NCBI GenBank assembly: GCA_018806985.1
Contig: JADANN010000349.1
Coordinates: 234,501 to 298,500, forward strand
Length of the DNA stretch: 64,000 nucleotides
Reading direction: 5' to 3'
From: Angiostrongylus vasorum
Lineage: Eukaryota > Nematoda > Chromadorea > Rhabditida > Metastrongylidae
In this document: piece by piece, positions 10,165-21,689 of the stretch
How the letters are laid out: each line of letters starts with the position of its first letter
Position numbering within the stretch: the first letter of the stretch is position 1
The notes under the pieces: model-generated
Told to the model about the DNA's origin: nothing
The model's input: the letters and a program-made list of their open reading frames with translations, nothing else
Database searches by the model: none
Position numbers and translations under genes: made by a program

Positions 10165-12213
10165 GATGTCGGGCCGGTTAGTCGAGAGGCTACGTGGTGC
10201 GGCCTCAGGTGGCAGATAGAGGGTTAATCGCGGACCAGAAACGACCATATGTTTCCCTGAGACGCAGGTTGATCCAGGGAAATAGACTACCTGTTTCTGC
10301 TGCCTCGATTTGGCACATACTTCTGTATTTACGAGGCCTATTCATGCACCCGTGTGTGAGTGCGTTCAAGTTTATGCGCATTGTATTCTACGAATCAATT
10401 CGGCCAAAAAGCCTACAATCAAGTGACAGGGAAATATATGGGAGGCGGTTAGGAGTTGCCTCAAAGAAATAAGCTCCATGTCCATTGTGGGAGACACAGC
10501 AAGCTACCCGTGAGTATATCCAGCCCCCACGCTCATAGCCCAGCAAGCCATACGTGGGTATCAAAAAAGCTAAAAAACAGTAAAAGGAACGGGCCTCATT
10601 CCCCTGACCCCGAAACAGCCCCGATTCGGCAGCGTTGGACAGCACAGGTACGGCGAGGCTGCTAAAATCTCAGGGCAAATGGAAGCTGCCTGGATAACGA
10701 AGAACTAAGGCGACGATCTGTACATACATGCATGTACCCTTGCATCCGAGTCCTCAATAGAAGACTTGATCGTGCAAGCGAGAAAGATAAGGTACAACGT
10801 CATCGGCTGAGACGAGGCGACGCCATCCATTCAACGCGGTCTATGACACCGGAGAACTGTTCCTCGGAACATGCGACAGAAGTTGAGGAGTAGGCGGCGT
10901 CGGCGTTCTCGTCAACACGAGTTTGTACATGAACATTGATTCATTCGAGCAACTAACAACCCGAATCGGACGTTTACGATTAAAAAAGATGTGGATCAAT
11001 ACCTGCTTTGACAATATTCGTCCTTTACGCACTGACATCAAACTATGACGAAGAAGCAGTCGAAGAGTTCTACATGGACTTGGAGAAGTTCTACAGAAAA
11101 GACCATACATTCTTCAAGGTTACCACCGGAGATTTTAACGCCAAGATTAGACCAAGAGGAACGTCTGAAAAACGTCACATTGGAACCTACGGATTAGAAT
11201 GGAATGAACAGAGTGAGCGGCTTTCTGAGTTTATCATGACGACGAAGACCGTCCATGGCAACTCGCAAATCCACAAGCCCCACCCTCAACGCCGGATGTG
11301 GGAGTCTCCCAATGAAGAGTACCATAACGAAGTAGATCACATCATAGTAAGCCGAAGGTTTTGCCTAACCGATGTCGCTGTTACCCCCAAAATTCTGCAC
11401 GGGGCTAGACCATCGCCTCCTTCGTGCAGGATTTTATTTTTCGCAAAAAGGAGAAAAAGTCGCTGAATTCAAAAAGCAAAGCCCCAAAACCACTACAAAT
11501 TGGGACTTATTCAACTCATTAGTCGACTTTTGGGAAGATGCCGTTGTCGATGACATGACGAGGAATACGATCGGCTCATTCAACATCTTCACGTTAGCGC
11601 TATGAAAGCTGAGAGTTCGAAAGCCACCAAAAGACGTCTGTCTCCAGAAACTCTCAAGCTGACACGCCAGTATGGAATCGTACGAGCTGCAGGCAACCGC
11701 GAACTAACGTTCGAACTTGCAAAACAATGCAGACAGGCGATAAAAGAAGTTGTTGAAGAGAGAAGAGCAGCAGTAATGGTCGAAACTGCATAGGATGGGA
11801 AAAGCATTCGCTAAGGCCACCGAAGCTTCGCCAATTACAAGACCAAAATGATTGCACTCCGACGCCCAGACGGAACAGCTACAGCGTCCAGAAAGGCAAT
11901 GGAGATAATCATTCACGCATACCACTCAAATCTCTTCGATAGCCACGTTCACCTTCCGTTTGTTGGGACAGCTCGTTGATATAGGAATACCAAGTTGTTG
12001 CGTAGATTTGGTCGGAATTAGCTGCTCGCCTTTGTCTGTGCCACGCGAGACTTCTCGCGTTTAGTAGTCACAATGCCGAACACCTCAAACTCGGTAATTA
12101 AACCGTTTGTCATAATACAACATTTGTGGCATAACAATACAACTGTACAATTAATACAACAATGATACAAGTAATAAATAGGCGCAGTGAAAAGATTGTC
12201 ATATGACTTCTAC

Positions 12214-12532
12214 TACATGAGATGGATGTGAGGAGAGGACGTGGTGACTTGGGTAGCATTGTTATGACATGAGATGGAAGTGAGGAGAGGACATGGTGAC
12301 TTGGGCAGCATTGTTATGACATGAGATGGATGTGAGGAAAAGACATGGTGACTTGGGCAGCATTGTTATGACATGAGATGGAAGTGAGGAGAGGACATGG
12401 TGACTTGGGCAGCATTGTTATGACATGAGATGGATGTGAGGAAAAAGACATGGTGACTTGGGCAGCATTGTTATGACATGAGATGGAAGTGAGGAGAGGA
12501 CATGGTGACTTGGGCAGCATTGCTATGACATG
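12214..12532. repeat. 52-bp minisatellite, six units in alternating types
   Basis: Units begin at about 12214, 12266, 12318, 12370, 12422 and 12475. Spacing is 52 bases, with one 53. Each unit reads 'gacatgagatgga', then 'gtgaggag', then 'acatggtgacttgggcagca'. Odd units carry GATGTG and even units GAAGTG, giving a 104-bp higher-order period. Reverse-strand open frames here are by-products of the repeat. Confidence 0.95.
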
Positions 12533-12723
12533 AACTAGTTAGCCGTAGTGCCGTTTATATACCTTTTGCGCTGGGCGGAGTCAGGCTACAGTAGGAGGGG
12601 TTAGGCTATAGTATGCGCAAAGATGGGAGCTGGAAACATTTCTCAAGATTTGAGAAGGTTTACATGAGGTTGTCAGATCGTCATGGGAAAAGGTCATGGG
12701 AGAACGTATTTGAAAAGTTTTAC

Positions 12724-12762
12724 ATAGAGAACATTCCAATGTTCGTGAAGAATGTTCTCTAT
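12724..12762. repeat. Perfect 13-bp inverted repeat (hairpin)
   Basis: Arms 'atagagaacattc' (12724-12736) and 'gaatgttctctat' (12750-12762) with a 13-base loop. It lies at the right edge of the insertion in RTE-II, so it may be a terminal structure of that element. Confidence 0.85.
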
Positions 12763-14206
12763 ACCGTTATATGAAATAAAGGAGGATGGATACGTTGTAC
12801 CACCGGTTCTCCATTCCAAAATCCGACATGCCATTTCGTCGGTAAAAAATCGAACAGCACCAGGTGCGGACTGGACAAGACCAGAACACCTAAAGAACCT
12901 TCCGCCAGTCCTCGTAAACACACTGGCTCGGCTGTTCACACGTTACCTGTCTGAATGCAAGGTCCCTACTCAGTAGAGGACCAGCAGGACCGTGTTATTG
13001 TTCGAGAACGGTGAACTATACGATATCGGCAACTATCGCCCAATCTGCCTGCTCTCTGTCGTCTACAAACTTTTCACTCTAGTCATCGCAAACAGGATTG
13101 ACAGAACACCAGGCGGAGGGACAGTCATGTGAGCAAGCAGGGTTTTGAAAAAGACTTAGTACGATGGACCATATCCATGCGATAGCAAGACTCATTGAAG
13201 TATCGCGAAAGTACAAAAGACCACTCTGTCTCCCTTTCATCGATTTAAAGAAGGGCTTTGACTCAACTGAGGTGGAAGCAGTCATGGAAGCCGTTGATAG
13301 TAAAGGAGCCCTTAGTGCATAAAGATTCTTCGTGAGCTGTATAAAAATTTCACAACCAGAATATCGTCATTCTACAACGATATTGACATCGACGTCAAAA
13401 GAGGGGTTGGGCAAGGCGATACCATCTCGCCAAAATTACTTACCGCCACCCTCCAGAACGTCATGAGAACATTGTAATGGGATAATATGGGAGTGAAAAT
13501 CGATGGTTGACAGTTACATCAGTTTCGCTTTGCTGATGACATCGTCCTTATAACAGCAAACATTAGCCAAGCGGAACGGATGCTGGCCGATTTGAGAAAG
13601 CCTGTCAAAAGACTGGTCATCAACTAAATCTCACAAAAATGTTTATGAGGAAGGGATTGGTTTCGTATGCCCCATTCACGCTCAACGGAACGATTATCTC
13701 CGAATGATCCAGTTATGTCTGCTTAGGTCGGGAAATCAATATGATGAACGGCTTGCTCTAGAGTTGAGCAGAAGGAAACGACAGGCTTGGGTAGCTTTCA
13801 AGAGCATCGAGAAGTGGTGAAGAGAACAAAGAACACCCAACTCCGTGCCCACCTTTTCGGCTTTACGATACTTCCTGCGTTAACGTATGCGTCAGAAAGC
13901 TGACCGCTGTGTGAACAAGGGAAAAAATCGCTCAGCGTTATTGAACGCGTAGTCGAAAGCACGATGCTAGGAGTACCCCGTTTCACGGAAGTAAGGGAAG
14001 GGATCCGAAGATCCGACCTGTGTCAACGATCAAAATCAAAGGCGCCGTCCTGTACGCCAAACAGTCGAAGATGAGGTGGACCGGATACGTAATGCGTATG
14101 AATGACTACCGATGGACAAGAGCCTCAGTGACTGGATTCCACGGGATGTTAAACGCAATGCAGGAAGACCACCGACCCGATGGTCAGAGTTCTTCACGAA
14201 ACTGGT

Positions 14207-14437
14207 CAGAGGCGCCCTGCAATACACATGGGATCAATCCACGCGTCTCAGGCCCACCAAACTCTCCATCCCTCCGGGGTCGGCAAATTAGTACCAGAGT
14301 TGTCTGAGAGGCTCGGTACATCGGTGGGCCACGAGTCATTGTAAGGGCCCGATATGCATTCATTCACCTCTAGCTGTGCTAATGCATGAAGCATCCCTTG
14401 GGGATATATCAACGCAGAGAGCTTTATCCTTTTCATC
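14207..14437 (+). mobile_element. SINE-A copy abutting RTE-II
   Basis: Contains 'gggatcaatccacgcg' (B-box position), 'ggcaaattagtaccagag' and 'gatatgcattcattcacct', and ends in 'gagctttatcctttt'. The first part of the tRNA-like head is missing. RTE-II sequence ends exactly where it begins, suggesting insertion into the RTE-II 3' region. Confidence 0.65.
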
Positions 14438-15450
14438 CCTTTACTGCAATTTTCGCTACATACTCAGTTATCATATGACGAAATTTAAGGTATTAGAGCC
14501 AACATAAGCATAAGTGCTCCTCGAGCGTCTCGAAAAATTACCAAACGAACCCCCACCACCACATCTGGGTTGGCATAGACGCGTAAAATGATATTCTCTT
14601 CTATGGTTATTTTCACATGTACGGTATTCATCGGTTTTAATAAGTAGTCAAGTAGACCAACGTCTCTCATTTCTTCCCCATTTGGATATAATATGTCTCT
14701 TGAAACTATGAAACACGTAAAAAGTAATGGGTTTCGATCTCTCCTCGAAATTTTTTCTAATTCGAAGCTATAATTTATAACCTTCGTGCTCTCATCTGTA
14801 TTACCCGTAATGACCTTAATCGTCGACTTGAACTGGCACCAATAGAAACTTTATTCGTTCGCACTGGAAGTACGAGCTCGTCATTCAGTTGTGCACTCAC
14901 AGAGAATATGGGGGAATGTCACAGTTCTCATCTTTTGACTGTCGTAGGATACCAGCTAACAACGGTTAGCACTCCTGACTCTGCCATTCCATAGATTTAT
15001 CCTTATTTGGTTTCCTGTTGGAAATACCGAATTCCTTTGCAGCTTAAGAAATCCTTGTAAACTCTCCTCTGGACATTGTACAATGACAACTAGGAACACC
15101 CTTCAGCCACAATGAATCGATAAAGCACAATCATCAGAGCAAATCACTTCGATCCATTTCCCATTTTAATATTGATCTAGGTCTCTAGGTGGTGCTATTG
15201 TAATTCAGATGTGTTCTATGTGCGTTAATAACAAATGTAAATGGAGTATAATCCAGGATCTGCTATTATATCTCATCAGCGAGTTCATGATGAATATCAC
15301 AGGAGTTTTCCCTGTTCTAATTATACTAGTCATAAAATTGCATGTAGACGTTTGATGAACTCATAACATTATGTGAAAGCCAAGATTACTTACATTTAAA
15401 TTGTCTGAACTGTCGTGTAGGTCGTATCATGACCTCTACTTCACTAATAT
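14438..15450. other. No recognisable feature
   Basis: About 1 kb of AT-rich anonymous sequence. No repeat family, splice-bounded exon or motif is identified. Confidence 0.45.
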
Positions 15451-15681
15451 TCAATATTCCTCTAATTGTACAACATTGGTTTCCCACGAAGTGCCAAGGA
15501 TAAGGATTTCCAGAGGATTCTTAAATCCCTTCTGTACCATTCGCTGAAGCTCGCAGGTCTGAAGAGATTTTTCGCCTTGAAATTGAATATTTTCAATGCT
15601 CTTCGTTCGTCGTATAGATGGAAATTTCGAACCTATACTTAACTTTGTTGACCTTGTGGACGGATGCACTCCCTGTATCAT
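15451..15681 (-). CDS. Possible coding segment of unknown function
   Basis: A 76-codon reverse-strand open frame opens with an ATG directly after an upstream in-frame TAA region, and ends at a TGA. It has even, protein-like composition (MIQGVHPSTRSTKLSIGS at the start, NPLEILILGTSWETNVVQ near the end). No family is recognised and no neighbouring exon can be joined. It may equally be an unrecognised repeat remnant. Confidence 0.2.
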   Translation of the reverse strand: MIQGVHPSTRSTKLSIGSKFPSIRRTKSIENIQFQGEKSLQTCELQRMVQKGFKNPLEILILGTSWETNVVQLEEY

Positions 15682-15964
15682 ATCCCGACCAAGAATACAT
15701 TATAGTCATGAAGGAAAGACATGGCAATGAGTGCAAGAGATAACACTGGTACTTAATGCTTGGATAATTTAAATGACATCCACATCCCTTCCGCTCTTCA
15801 GCAAACATTCAACAGTCGCTCGACGACGGATAATCTTTGTTTCTTTCCGGAATGGACGACGCCTAATTTTCTGTCTTTCTCCCTTTTCATCCAGTATTTT
15901 GTCAATTCTTCTATTAATCAATGTCAATTTTTTAGGATGACTGGAATGAAAAGCTTGTAGGCCA

Positions 15965-16215
15965 CAAAAAGTAAGCAGATTGAGCGATAGTTGCCGATAT
16001 CTTGAACAATATCACGATTTTGCTGGTCTTCTATTTACTAGGGACGTTGCATTCAAAAAAGGTAACGAGGATTGGTGGAAAGTTCTTCAGGTGTTCAGAT
16101 CCTATACTGTCCGAATCTGGTGCTGCTTGCTTTTTTCACCGACGAAAAAGCATGTCGGATTTTGGAAGGGAAAACCAGTAGTGCGACATATCCATCTCCT
16201 CTATTTCATATAAAT
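15965..16215 (-). pseudogene. RTE-II RT fragment
   Basis: The reverse strand matches the RT finger region of RTE-II (12785-13045 of the + copy), including the reverse complement of the 'gatatcggcaactatcg' block near 15988. It covers the same part of RT as 16420-16700, so this is a separate small copy next to the larger one. Confidence 0.65.
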
Positions 16216-16264
16216 CACTGGAAGGGTTGATGTTAATATCGTTGTAAAATGCTGATATTTTCAT

Positions 16265-17526
16265 TGTGAAACTGTTCTACAGTTCACGAAGAATCCTTAT
16301 ATACTGCCTAGGAATCCCCAGACTGTCTTAGGCTTCCATGACTGCTTCCATGACTTCTATCTCAACTGAGTCAAAAACCTTCTTCAAATCGCTGAAAGTT
16401 TGTAGACGACAAACAGCGGTCAGATGGAACAATAGTTACGGCTGTCGTAGAAGTCACACTTTCTGAACAATAACACGGTGTTGCTGGTCTTTCGTAGAGC
16501 AAGTACATTGCTTTCTGAAAGGTAGTGTATAAACATTTGAATCGGTGTATCGATGAGGACTGGTGGAACGTTTCTCAGGTGTTTAGATCTTACCCAGTGC
16601 GGATCTGATGTGGTTTGAGTTTCAGGTGACGAGAGATCATGTAGGATTTCGGACTAAAGAGCCGCTGGGACAACATATCCATCTTCCGTTGTTTCCTATG
16701 AAAAAAAGAGGACATGGCTATTAAAGAGATCTAAGTAGTAATCGTGAATGATTTCCTCCATTGTCATTCTGGACGCTGTAACTCTTCCGCCTGCGCAACG
16801 GAGTGCGATCATCTTGGCTTTGTAATTGGTAAGCTTCAGTGGGCTTTGTAAATGCTTTTCCCAGCCTATTTAGCTTCGGCAACAACTGCTGCTCTTCTCT
16901 CTTTTAGATTTTCTCTTATCATTTGTTTGCATTGTTCTTCAAGTTGTGACGTGAATTGGCGGGCCTTTGGCTCGTGCGATTCCACACTGGCGTATCAGCT
17001 CGAATGTTTCTGGAGACAGACGTCTCTTGGTGACTTTTGATCTCTTAGCCTTCATAACGCTAACGTGGGGGGTGTTTAGTGAGCAGATCGTATTCCTTGT
17101 GGATGTTGCCGAGAACGGCATCTTCTCAACAGCCGGTTGTTGAACTGAATAGTTCCCAGTTTATGGTAGTTCTGGGAATTCGTTTTTTTTTATTTTAGCT
17201 CTTTTTTTCTCATTTCAGCGAGAAATGAAATCTTGAACGAAGGATGCGATGCTCTGATCCCGTGCAGACCTCTGGGACAACAAGGACATCAGTTTGGAAA
17301 AAAAATTTACTATGATGTGGTATACTTCGTTGTTATGTATAATGTCCATAATGTATAATGTGCACTAGGGAGACTCTCACGTAACGCGATAATAGTGGGG
17401 CTCCTCGAATTGCGATTTACTATGAGTGGTCTTAGTCGTTATGATAAATATAAGCAGCCGTTCATTCTGCTTTTTTCCAATCGAATTCGTGAATCCCAAT
17501 GTGACATTTTTTCAAGCGTTGTTTTG
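16265..17526 (-). pseudogene. RTE-II copy, RT to mid-endonuclease part
   Basis: Reverse-strand RTE-II fragment running from the RT palm start (near 16330, VEAVMEAVME-like) through the linker (16860-17060, with KVTKRRLSPETFELIRQ) into the endonuclease. The endonuclease alignment stops at 17526-17538 in the block after GDFN and continues at 20740. The gap is filled by the RTE-I insertion. Frames are broken. Confidence 0.75.
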
Positions 17527-17538
17527 AGCTTCATCTTA
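17527..17538. repeat. Target-site duplication, left copy
   Basis: AGCTTCATCTTA, identical to 20728-20739. It lies immediately outside the 3' end of the reverse-strand RTE-I insertion and belongs to the interrupted RTE-II endonuclease. Confidence 0.9.
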
Positions 17539-20500
17539 CTTACTTACTTGGATACTTGGACGGTCCGTCTTCACGAGCTGTGAGGACCCCAGCACATATG
17601 CCATTCGTTCCTTTCTCTCGCAATCGTAGTCCATGGTGGTGGTCTTGTTCGAGCATGGTATCGCTTGCGAGTCTCGCACCGTGATCTGTAAAACAACTGC
17701 CTGATTAACTTTGTTTACGAAAACGTCCTCGCAACGTGTAGGTGGTCGTCTTAGGGGACGTTTGCATTCTCTTGGAGTCCACTCTACTGTTCTTTTCGTC
17801 CATCTGTCGTCCGTTCTTCTCATTATGTGACCAGCCCACCCATGTTTCGCTATCGATGTATATTCTCCTGGATCTCGAAGATGTGACAGATTTCGAAGGT
17901 CAGAGGTTCACATTCCGGCTAGATATTGAGAGTGCCGGTTATATTTCAGAAGTCATCGCTCAAGCGCTCTGTAAGTAGTGCGAAGGATTCTTGACGTAGT
18001 TAAAGTATCAACCTATGTCTCCGCAGCATAACAGAACGCTGGGAGGACCGTAAAATCAAAGAGATGAGCGCAGATTATCGGGTCCTTGAGTTGGTCGGTG
18101 GCTTCTTTGAGACGCCCGAATGCAGCCCAAGCTGTTCGCCTTCTTCTATCTATTTCCTCCTTCATGTTGTTTTCCATGTTCATTGATCGCCCAAGGTATA
18201 CGCACGTGGTGGTCTCTGCAATGAGAGAACCATCCAATTCAATTTTTTCCGCCTTCGCACCATGGGTTTTTCATGAACTGGGTCTTCTTTCGATTTATGT
18301 GAAGTCCAATGTTTTTCCCCGCTTCGTTGAGCTCGTTAATCGTCATCTCTGCTTCGTTCATACTTCTTGAGAAGGTGCCAACGTCGTCGGCAAAACGAAG
18401 GTTTGATAGGAATTTTCCACCAATACGTATTCCTTTCTCATCCCAGTCGAGTGACTTCATTATCCACTGCAGTGCGGCACTGAACAGCTTTGGCGATATT
18501 GTGTCGCCCTGTCGAACCCCTTTTCCTATGGGTATGGTAAGAGGTCGATGGAAAAGCTGTATTTTCGTAGTGCAGTTCCGATGACAGTCGCACAGAGTTC
18601 TTATGTAGGACGGGATCCACTCCTTGGTCGCTGATAGGATTGCATTCGTTTAGACACTGTCAAACGCTTTTTCATAGTCGACAAAGGTTAGGGGCTAGAG
18701 GCAGGTGGTGTTTCTAACAAACTTCGATGGCCCTGGACACGGTTTGGATGTGGTCCACACAGCAAAATCCTTTCCGAAATCCTGCTTGTTCGACTGGTTG
18801 CGCCTCATCCAATGTCCTTGATATGCGCAAGAGGATAATCTTCGTGAAGAGCTTGTAGAGTACACTCAACAAACATATGGAACGATAGTTGCGAAGATCC
18901 CTTCGGTCTCCTTTCTTGGGCAGGATAACCGTACGCGACGTCCTCCAGTGGTCTGGGATTTTTTTCCTATTGAAGGTAGGCTGTCATATGATTTGCGAGA
19001 AGTACATGTAAATTGTGGCCTCCAGCTCTAAGGAAATCGGCGGTGACATTGTCTGGGTCCTGGAGCTGTGCTTCTTTTCATGCTTTCTATCGCAACTCGA
19101 ACCTCCGACGGAAGAATTCCAGGTGGTTTTTCTCTAGCGGGGATATTAGGGTCCGGGACGGGGGATTGTGGAACGGAAAGGGTTGGCGTAGAACGTTTCC
19201 GCTATTAATTCCATATCATGGCGGGAACTTTTGACGATCCCATCTTCGTTCATCAGAGCTGACAGCGGAACATTATAATCACTCAAGTTCCCACGGCATT
19301 TTTTCAGACTGCTTCTTTTTTCTGCTGCTTCCAGTAGTTTCTTCTACTTGTACCGTTGCAGATCTTCCTGCAAAGCTATTCTGCAGCTGGCATTTATTAC
19401 TAGCCATGTCAAACGTGTTGCAGTAGGATCAAGCTTCAGTTTCCTTCTCTTTTCGAGAAACTCCTTAGTAGTGACGGAGATGCGACGCGATCTTCTTGCT
19501 TGAGGAATTGAGGCGAATTCGGCACAGCTTTTCAGTCCTTCGACAACCAGCTCGTAGTCTTCGGTCGGGTCTTCTTTAATCTGCTAGTCACGTTTGCACA
19601 GAGCTTCGTTCAGAATGTTCTCGTCGTATACAACTAGACTTTTTCTTCGTGGTCGATGAAGAGAGTTCTTTTCCAGCTTGTGGCTGAATCGAATCTTCGC
19701 GCGAAGAAGGCGGTGATTGGAACCAGTACAGAATGACGGGACCACCGATGTGTCAAGTGGGCACCATCTTCTGTTTGTCAGAATACTGTCGATCTCCGCA
19801 TGAGTCATGCCGTTGGGAGACTCCCATGTCCAGCGGCGGCTTTCCTTCTTCTGGAAAACGAGTTCCCAAGGAAGAGACGTGTTGTTGACAGGAGTCCTGC
19901 CAGACGGTTCCCATTCTCGTTTCTTTCTCCTAATCCAAGATTTCCGATCCTGTATTCGCCCTGGTTGGCCTTTCCTATTCTGGCGTTGAAGTCTCCGACA
20001 ACAAATTTATGATACGCTTTATCATTGCAGATGACTTCCTCTAACTGATAGTAGAACGCATTTAATTCGCGTCGGTCGGTGAGTAGCAGTTGATGATAGT
20101 GATCTTCCTATGATGCGATTGTTGAAGACGGAGGGCGGCTATGCGAGGGGAAAGGATCTCGTATGAGTCGACGAGATGGACAATGGACGGGTGGACGACA
20201 AGGCCTACGCCGCCGACATTTCGTGACGGGCCCTTTTTGTCCACGGACCACAAGGGTCCCGTTGTTTAGTTGGTGTATGTCGGTCTTCTTGATTTTTTGT
20301 TTCTTGTAATTCGACCACATGAAATTTAATGCGATCTGCGGCTACAAGAAGGGCGTGAAGATCGGCGTCTGTGGAGAGTGTTCTGGCATTATACGTGCAT
20401 AGTAAGAAACAATCTCCATGGCGTGTCGTTTTTGCGTGGGTCATATCCGGATCGAATGACCTCCTACCTAACCCGAGATTTTCTGGCCTCTCACCGGTCG

Positions 20501-20727
20501 TCCCACCGCCTGACATCATAGACGGGAGCACCCAGTGTGCGGGGTACTGAGGCTGGCCAATTGCTGGTCATGCAACTTGGTCCTTCCTGGAGTCCTTACG
20601 TAGCCTTGCAAGGGCGTATCCAGGTCTTCACCACGATGTGGATCAGAGGAGGTGTGTTTTCGGCGACGAATCCTTCGCCCGGTCTTCCCTACTCAAACCT
20701 CAGACTTGGGTAATTAACTAATTAATT
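17539..20727 (-). pseudogene. RTE-I retrotransposon, full-length insertion, broken frames
   Basis: A complete 3.19-kb RTE-clade element on the reverse strand, delimited by a 12-bp target-site duplication. From its 5' end (20727): a short 5' UTR; then an EN domain (CTYNARTL near 20390, GGVGLVV near 20210, GDFNARI near 19990, SNHRLLRA near 19700 where SDHRLLRA is usual); linker; RT with FADD at 18383-18394; and a C-terminal domain (RRRRTAW and LPAFCYAAET near 18030-18150). The 3' tail ends in AAGTAAG repeats at 17539. Several frameshifts separate these blocks and the catalytic Asp of the SDH motif is Asn. It is dead but structurally complete, and is the best reference copy for its lineage here. 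Confidence 0.92.
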
Positions 20728-20739
20728 AGCTTCATCTTA
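20728..20739. repeat. Target-site duplication, right copy
   Basis: AGCTTCATCTTA, identical to 17527-17538, at the 5' end of the RTE-I insertion. Removing the insertion and one copy restores RTE-II continuity. Confidence 0.9.
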
Positions 20740-20925
20740 GAGTTAAAATCTCCAATAATGACCTAGAGAATATATGGTCTTCTTTGCAGAACTCGTCCAA
20801 GCCCGTGCAGAGTTCTTCGACTTCGTCTTCTTAACAGTACGCGCGTGTATGACGAATATTACCAATGTCGGTGTTGATCCACATCCCACATCTCTTCAGT
20901 CGCAATTTCAGTGAAGTGAAGCAAT
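20740..20925 (-). pseudogene. RTE-II copy, remaining endonuclease part
   Basis: Continuation of the RTE-II copy at 16265-17526. The reverse strand reads the GDF/LNSK region ('ttggagattttaactct' at about 20735-20755), then the region encoding the 'EEVEELCTGLDEFC'-like helix. It ends near 20925 without the N-terminal endonuclease. Confidence 0.7.
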
Positions 20926-21074
20926 GACGGTTTTTGTCCACGTGGGCTTAGAGAATGGGCTAGCGAGGTGCAAAGCGTGGGAGAGAAAGGAGGAACAGGA
21001 ATTGACGTTCAATGAAAGGTGCCCCACAATAAGCAAACTTTGCTCGGTTCCATATTTCGTTACACTGTTTTTTT

Positions 21075-21314
21075 TTAAAGTTGTTGTAGTGGAGGTGCTA
21101 ACAAATCGATGACATCTTGTTCGAGTGAGCTGCTTTTCAAATGTTTGAATTTCATGGATAATCCGGTGCGGCCGTTGATCAAAAAGCGGTTTTTATAGTT
21201 GCGGTTAGATTCATTCTGGCATGTGTGTTCTAACCACTGCTGAGTACTATTCACCGATGGACGACTCCTTGAATAGTGGTTAGAACTTGACGGATAAGAA
21301 GCTGTTTTCATCAT
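21075..21314 (-). CDS. Possible terminal exon, unknown gene
   Basis: Reverse-strand open frame of up to 79 codons ending at TAA (21075-21077). Its composition is protein-like and strongly polar (NESNRNYKNRFLING, LSMKFKHLKSSSLEQDVIDL). An acceptor-like GAAAACAG lies near 21297. It does not join in phase to the nearby candidate exon 21537-21668. No family is recognised. Confidence 0.3.
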   Translation of the reverse strand: MMKTASYPSSSNHYSRSRPSVNSTQQWLEHTCQNESNRNYKNRFLINGRTGLSMKFKHLKSSSLEQDVIDLLAPPLQQL

Positions 21315-21536
21315 TTCTTTTTATTATAGTTTACAAGGCTGTAATATGACCAATGGAAGTTATTTGTTAGAAATGCTAGGAAATTAATCGATACGGTTTC
21401 CATTGAAGTTATTGCCATGTCGCTGCTTTGTCAAGAACAATAGATGTGGTTTCAAAGCAATCGGACAATTCTATTGCAAACCCAGATATGTTGATGGGAA
21501 ATAATTCTGCACATGCACGGATTCATTCGCACTTAC

Positions 21537-21668
21537 TTCATTGATATCAACGAAATGATTATGAAATGAGAGTGCTTGCAACCGACTCCTTTTGTTGAAC
21601 GGCAACAGAGGTCGCGAAGAAAGTTGGAGGCTGCGACCACGTTCTTCAAGTTGCTCTCGCTCAATCAT
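21537..21668 (-). CDS. Possible initial exon, unknown gene
   Basis: The reverse strand has ATG at 21668-21666 and 44 codons (MIEREQLEERGRSLQLSS at the start, FHNHFVDINE at the end). They run into a consensus donor GTAAGT (21536-21531). An in-frame stop lies just upstream of the ATG, consistent with a first exon. No family is recognised. Confidence 0.35.
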
Positions 21669-21689
21669 TGCCAGTGACACGAAATATTA

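Larger units (their letters stand above)
11961..12763. mobile_element. Unclassified 0.8-kb insertion in RTE-II
   Basis: RTE-II coding similarity stops after 'caccttccgttt' (about 11960) and resumes at 'tatgaaataaaggaggatgg' (about 12768). The intervening DNA has no RTE similarity. It contains a 52-bp minisatellite and a 13-bp perfect hairpin at its right edge (12724-12762). It is probably a non-autonomous element. I see no clear terminal inverted repeats. A possible short duplication, CCGTTT and CCGTTA, flanks it. Confidence 0.55.
10165..14206 (+). pseudogene. RTE-II retrotransposon, near full length, broken
   Basis: RTE-clade non-LTR element. A 5' UTR of about 530 bases (10165-10690) is shared with 41845-42370. 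Next comes an apurinic endonuclease-like domain, with GDFNAKI at 11128-11148, the DHIIVSRRF block near 11338 and a (L)DHRLLRA motif at 11405-11428. The linker follows, then RT: RTAPGADWTRPEHLKNLPP near 12857, NYRPICLLSVVYKLFT near 13030, FIDLKKGFDS near 13236, and FADD at 13529-13540. The C-terminal domain ends near 14200. Many frameshifts and stops break it, for example upstream of 11008 and between the RT blocks. An insertion of 0.8 kb at 11961-12763 interrupts the EN-RT linker, and a SINE-A abuts its 3' end. Confidence 0.85.

Noticed and set aside
12314..12520. A reverse-strand protein with internal repeats
   Set aside because: The 52-bp minisatellite explains the repeated peptide fully; 52 is not a multiple of three and the frame is kept only by an extra base.
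11961..12763. A Helitron, from the hairpin near the right end of the insertion
   Set aside because: There is no CTRR end directly after the hairpin and no TC start at the left edge, so I leave it unclassified.
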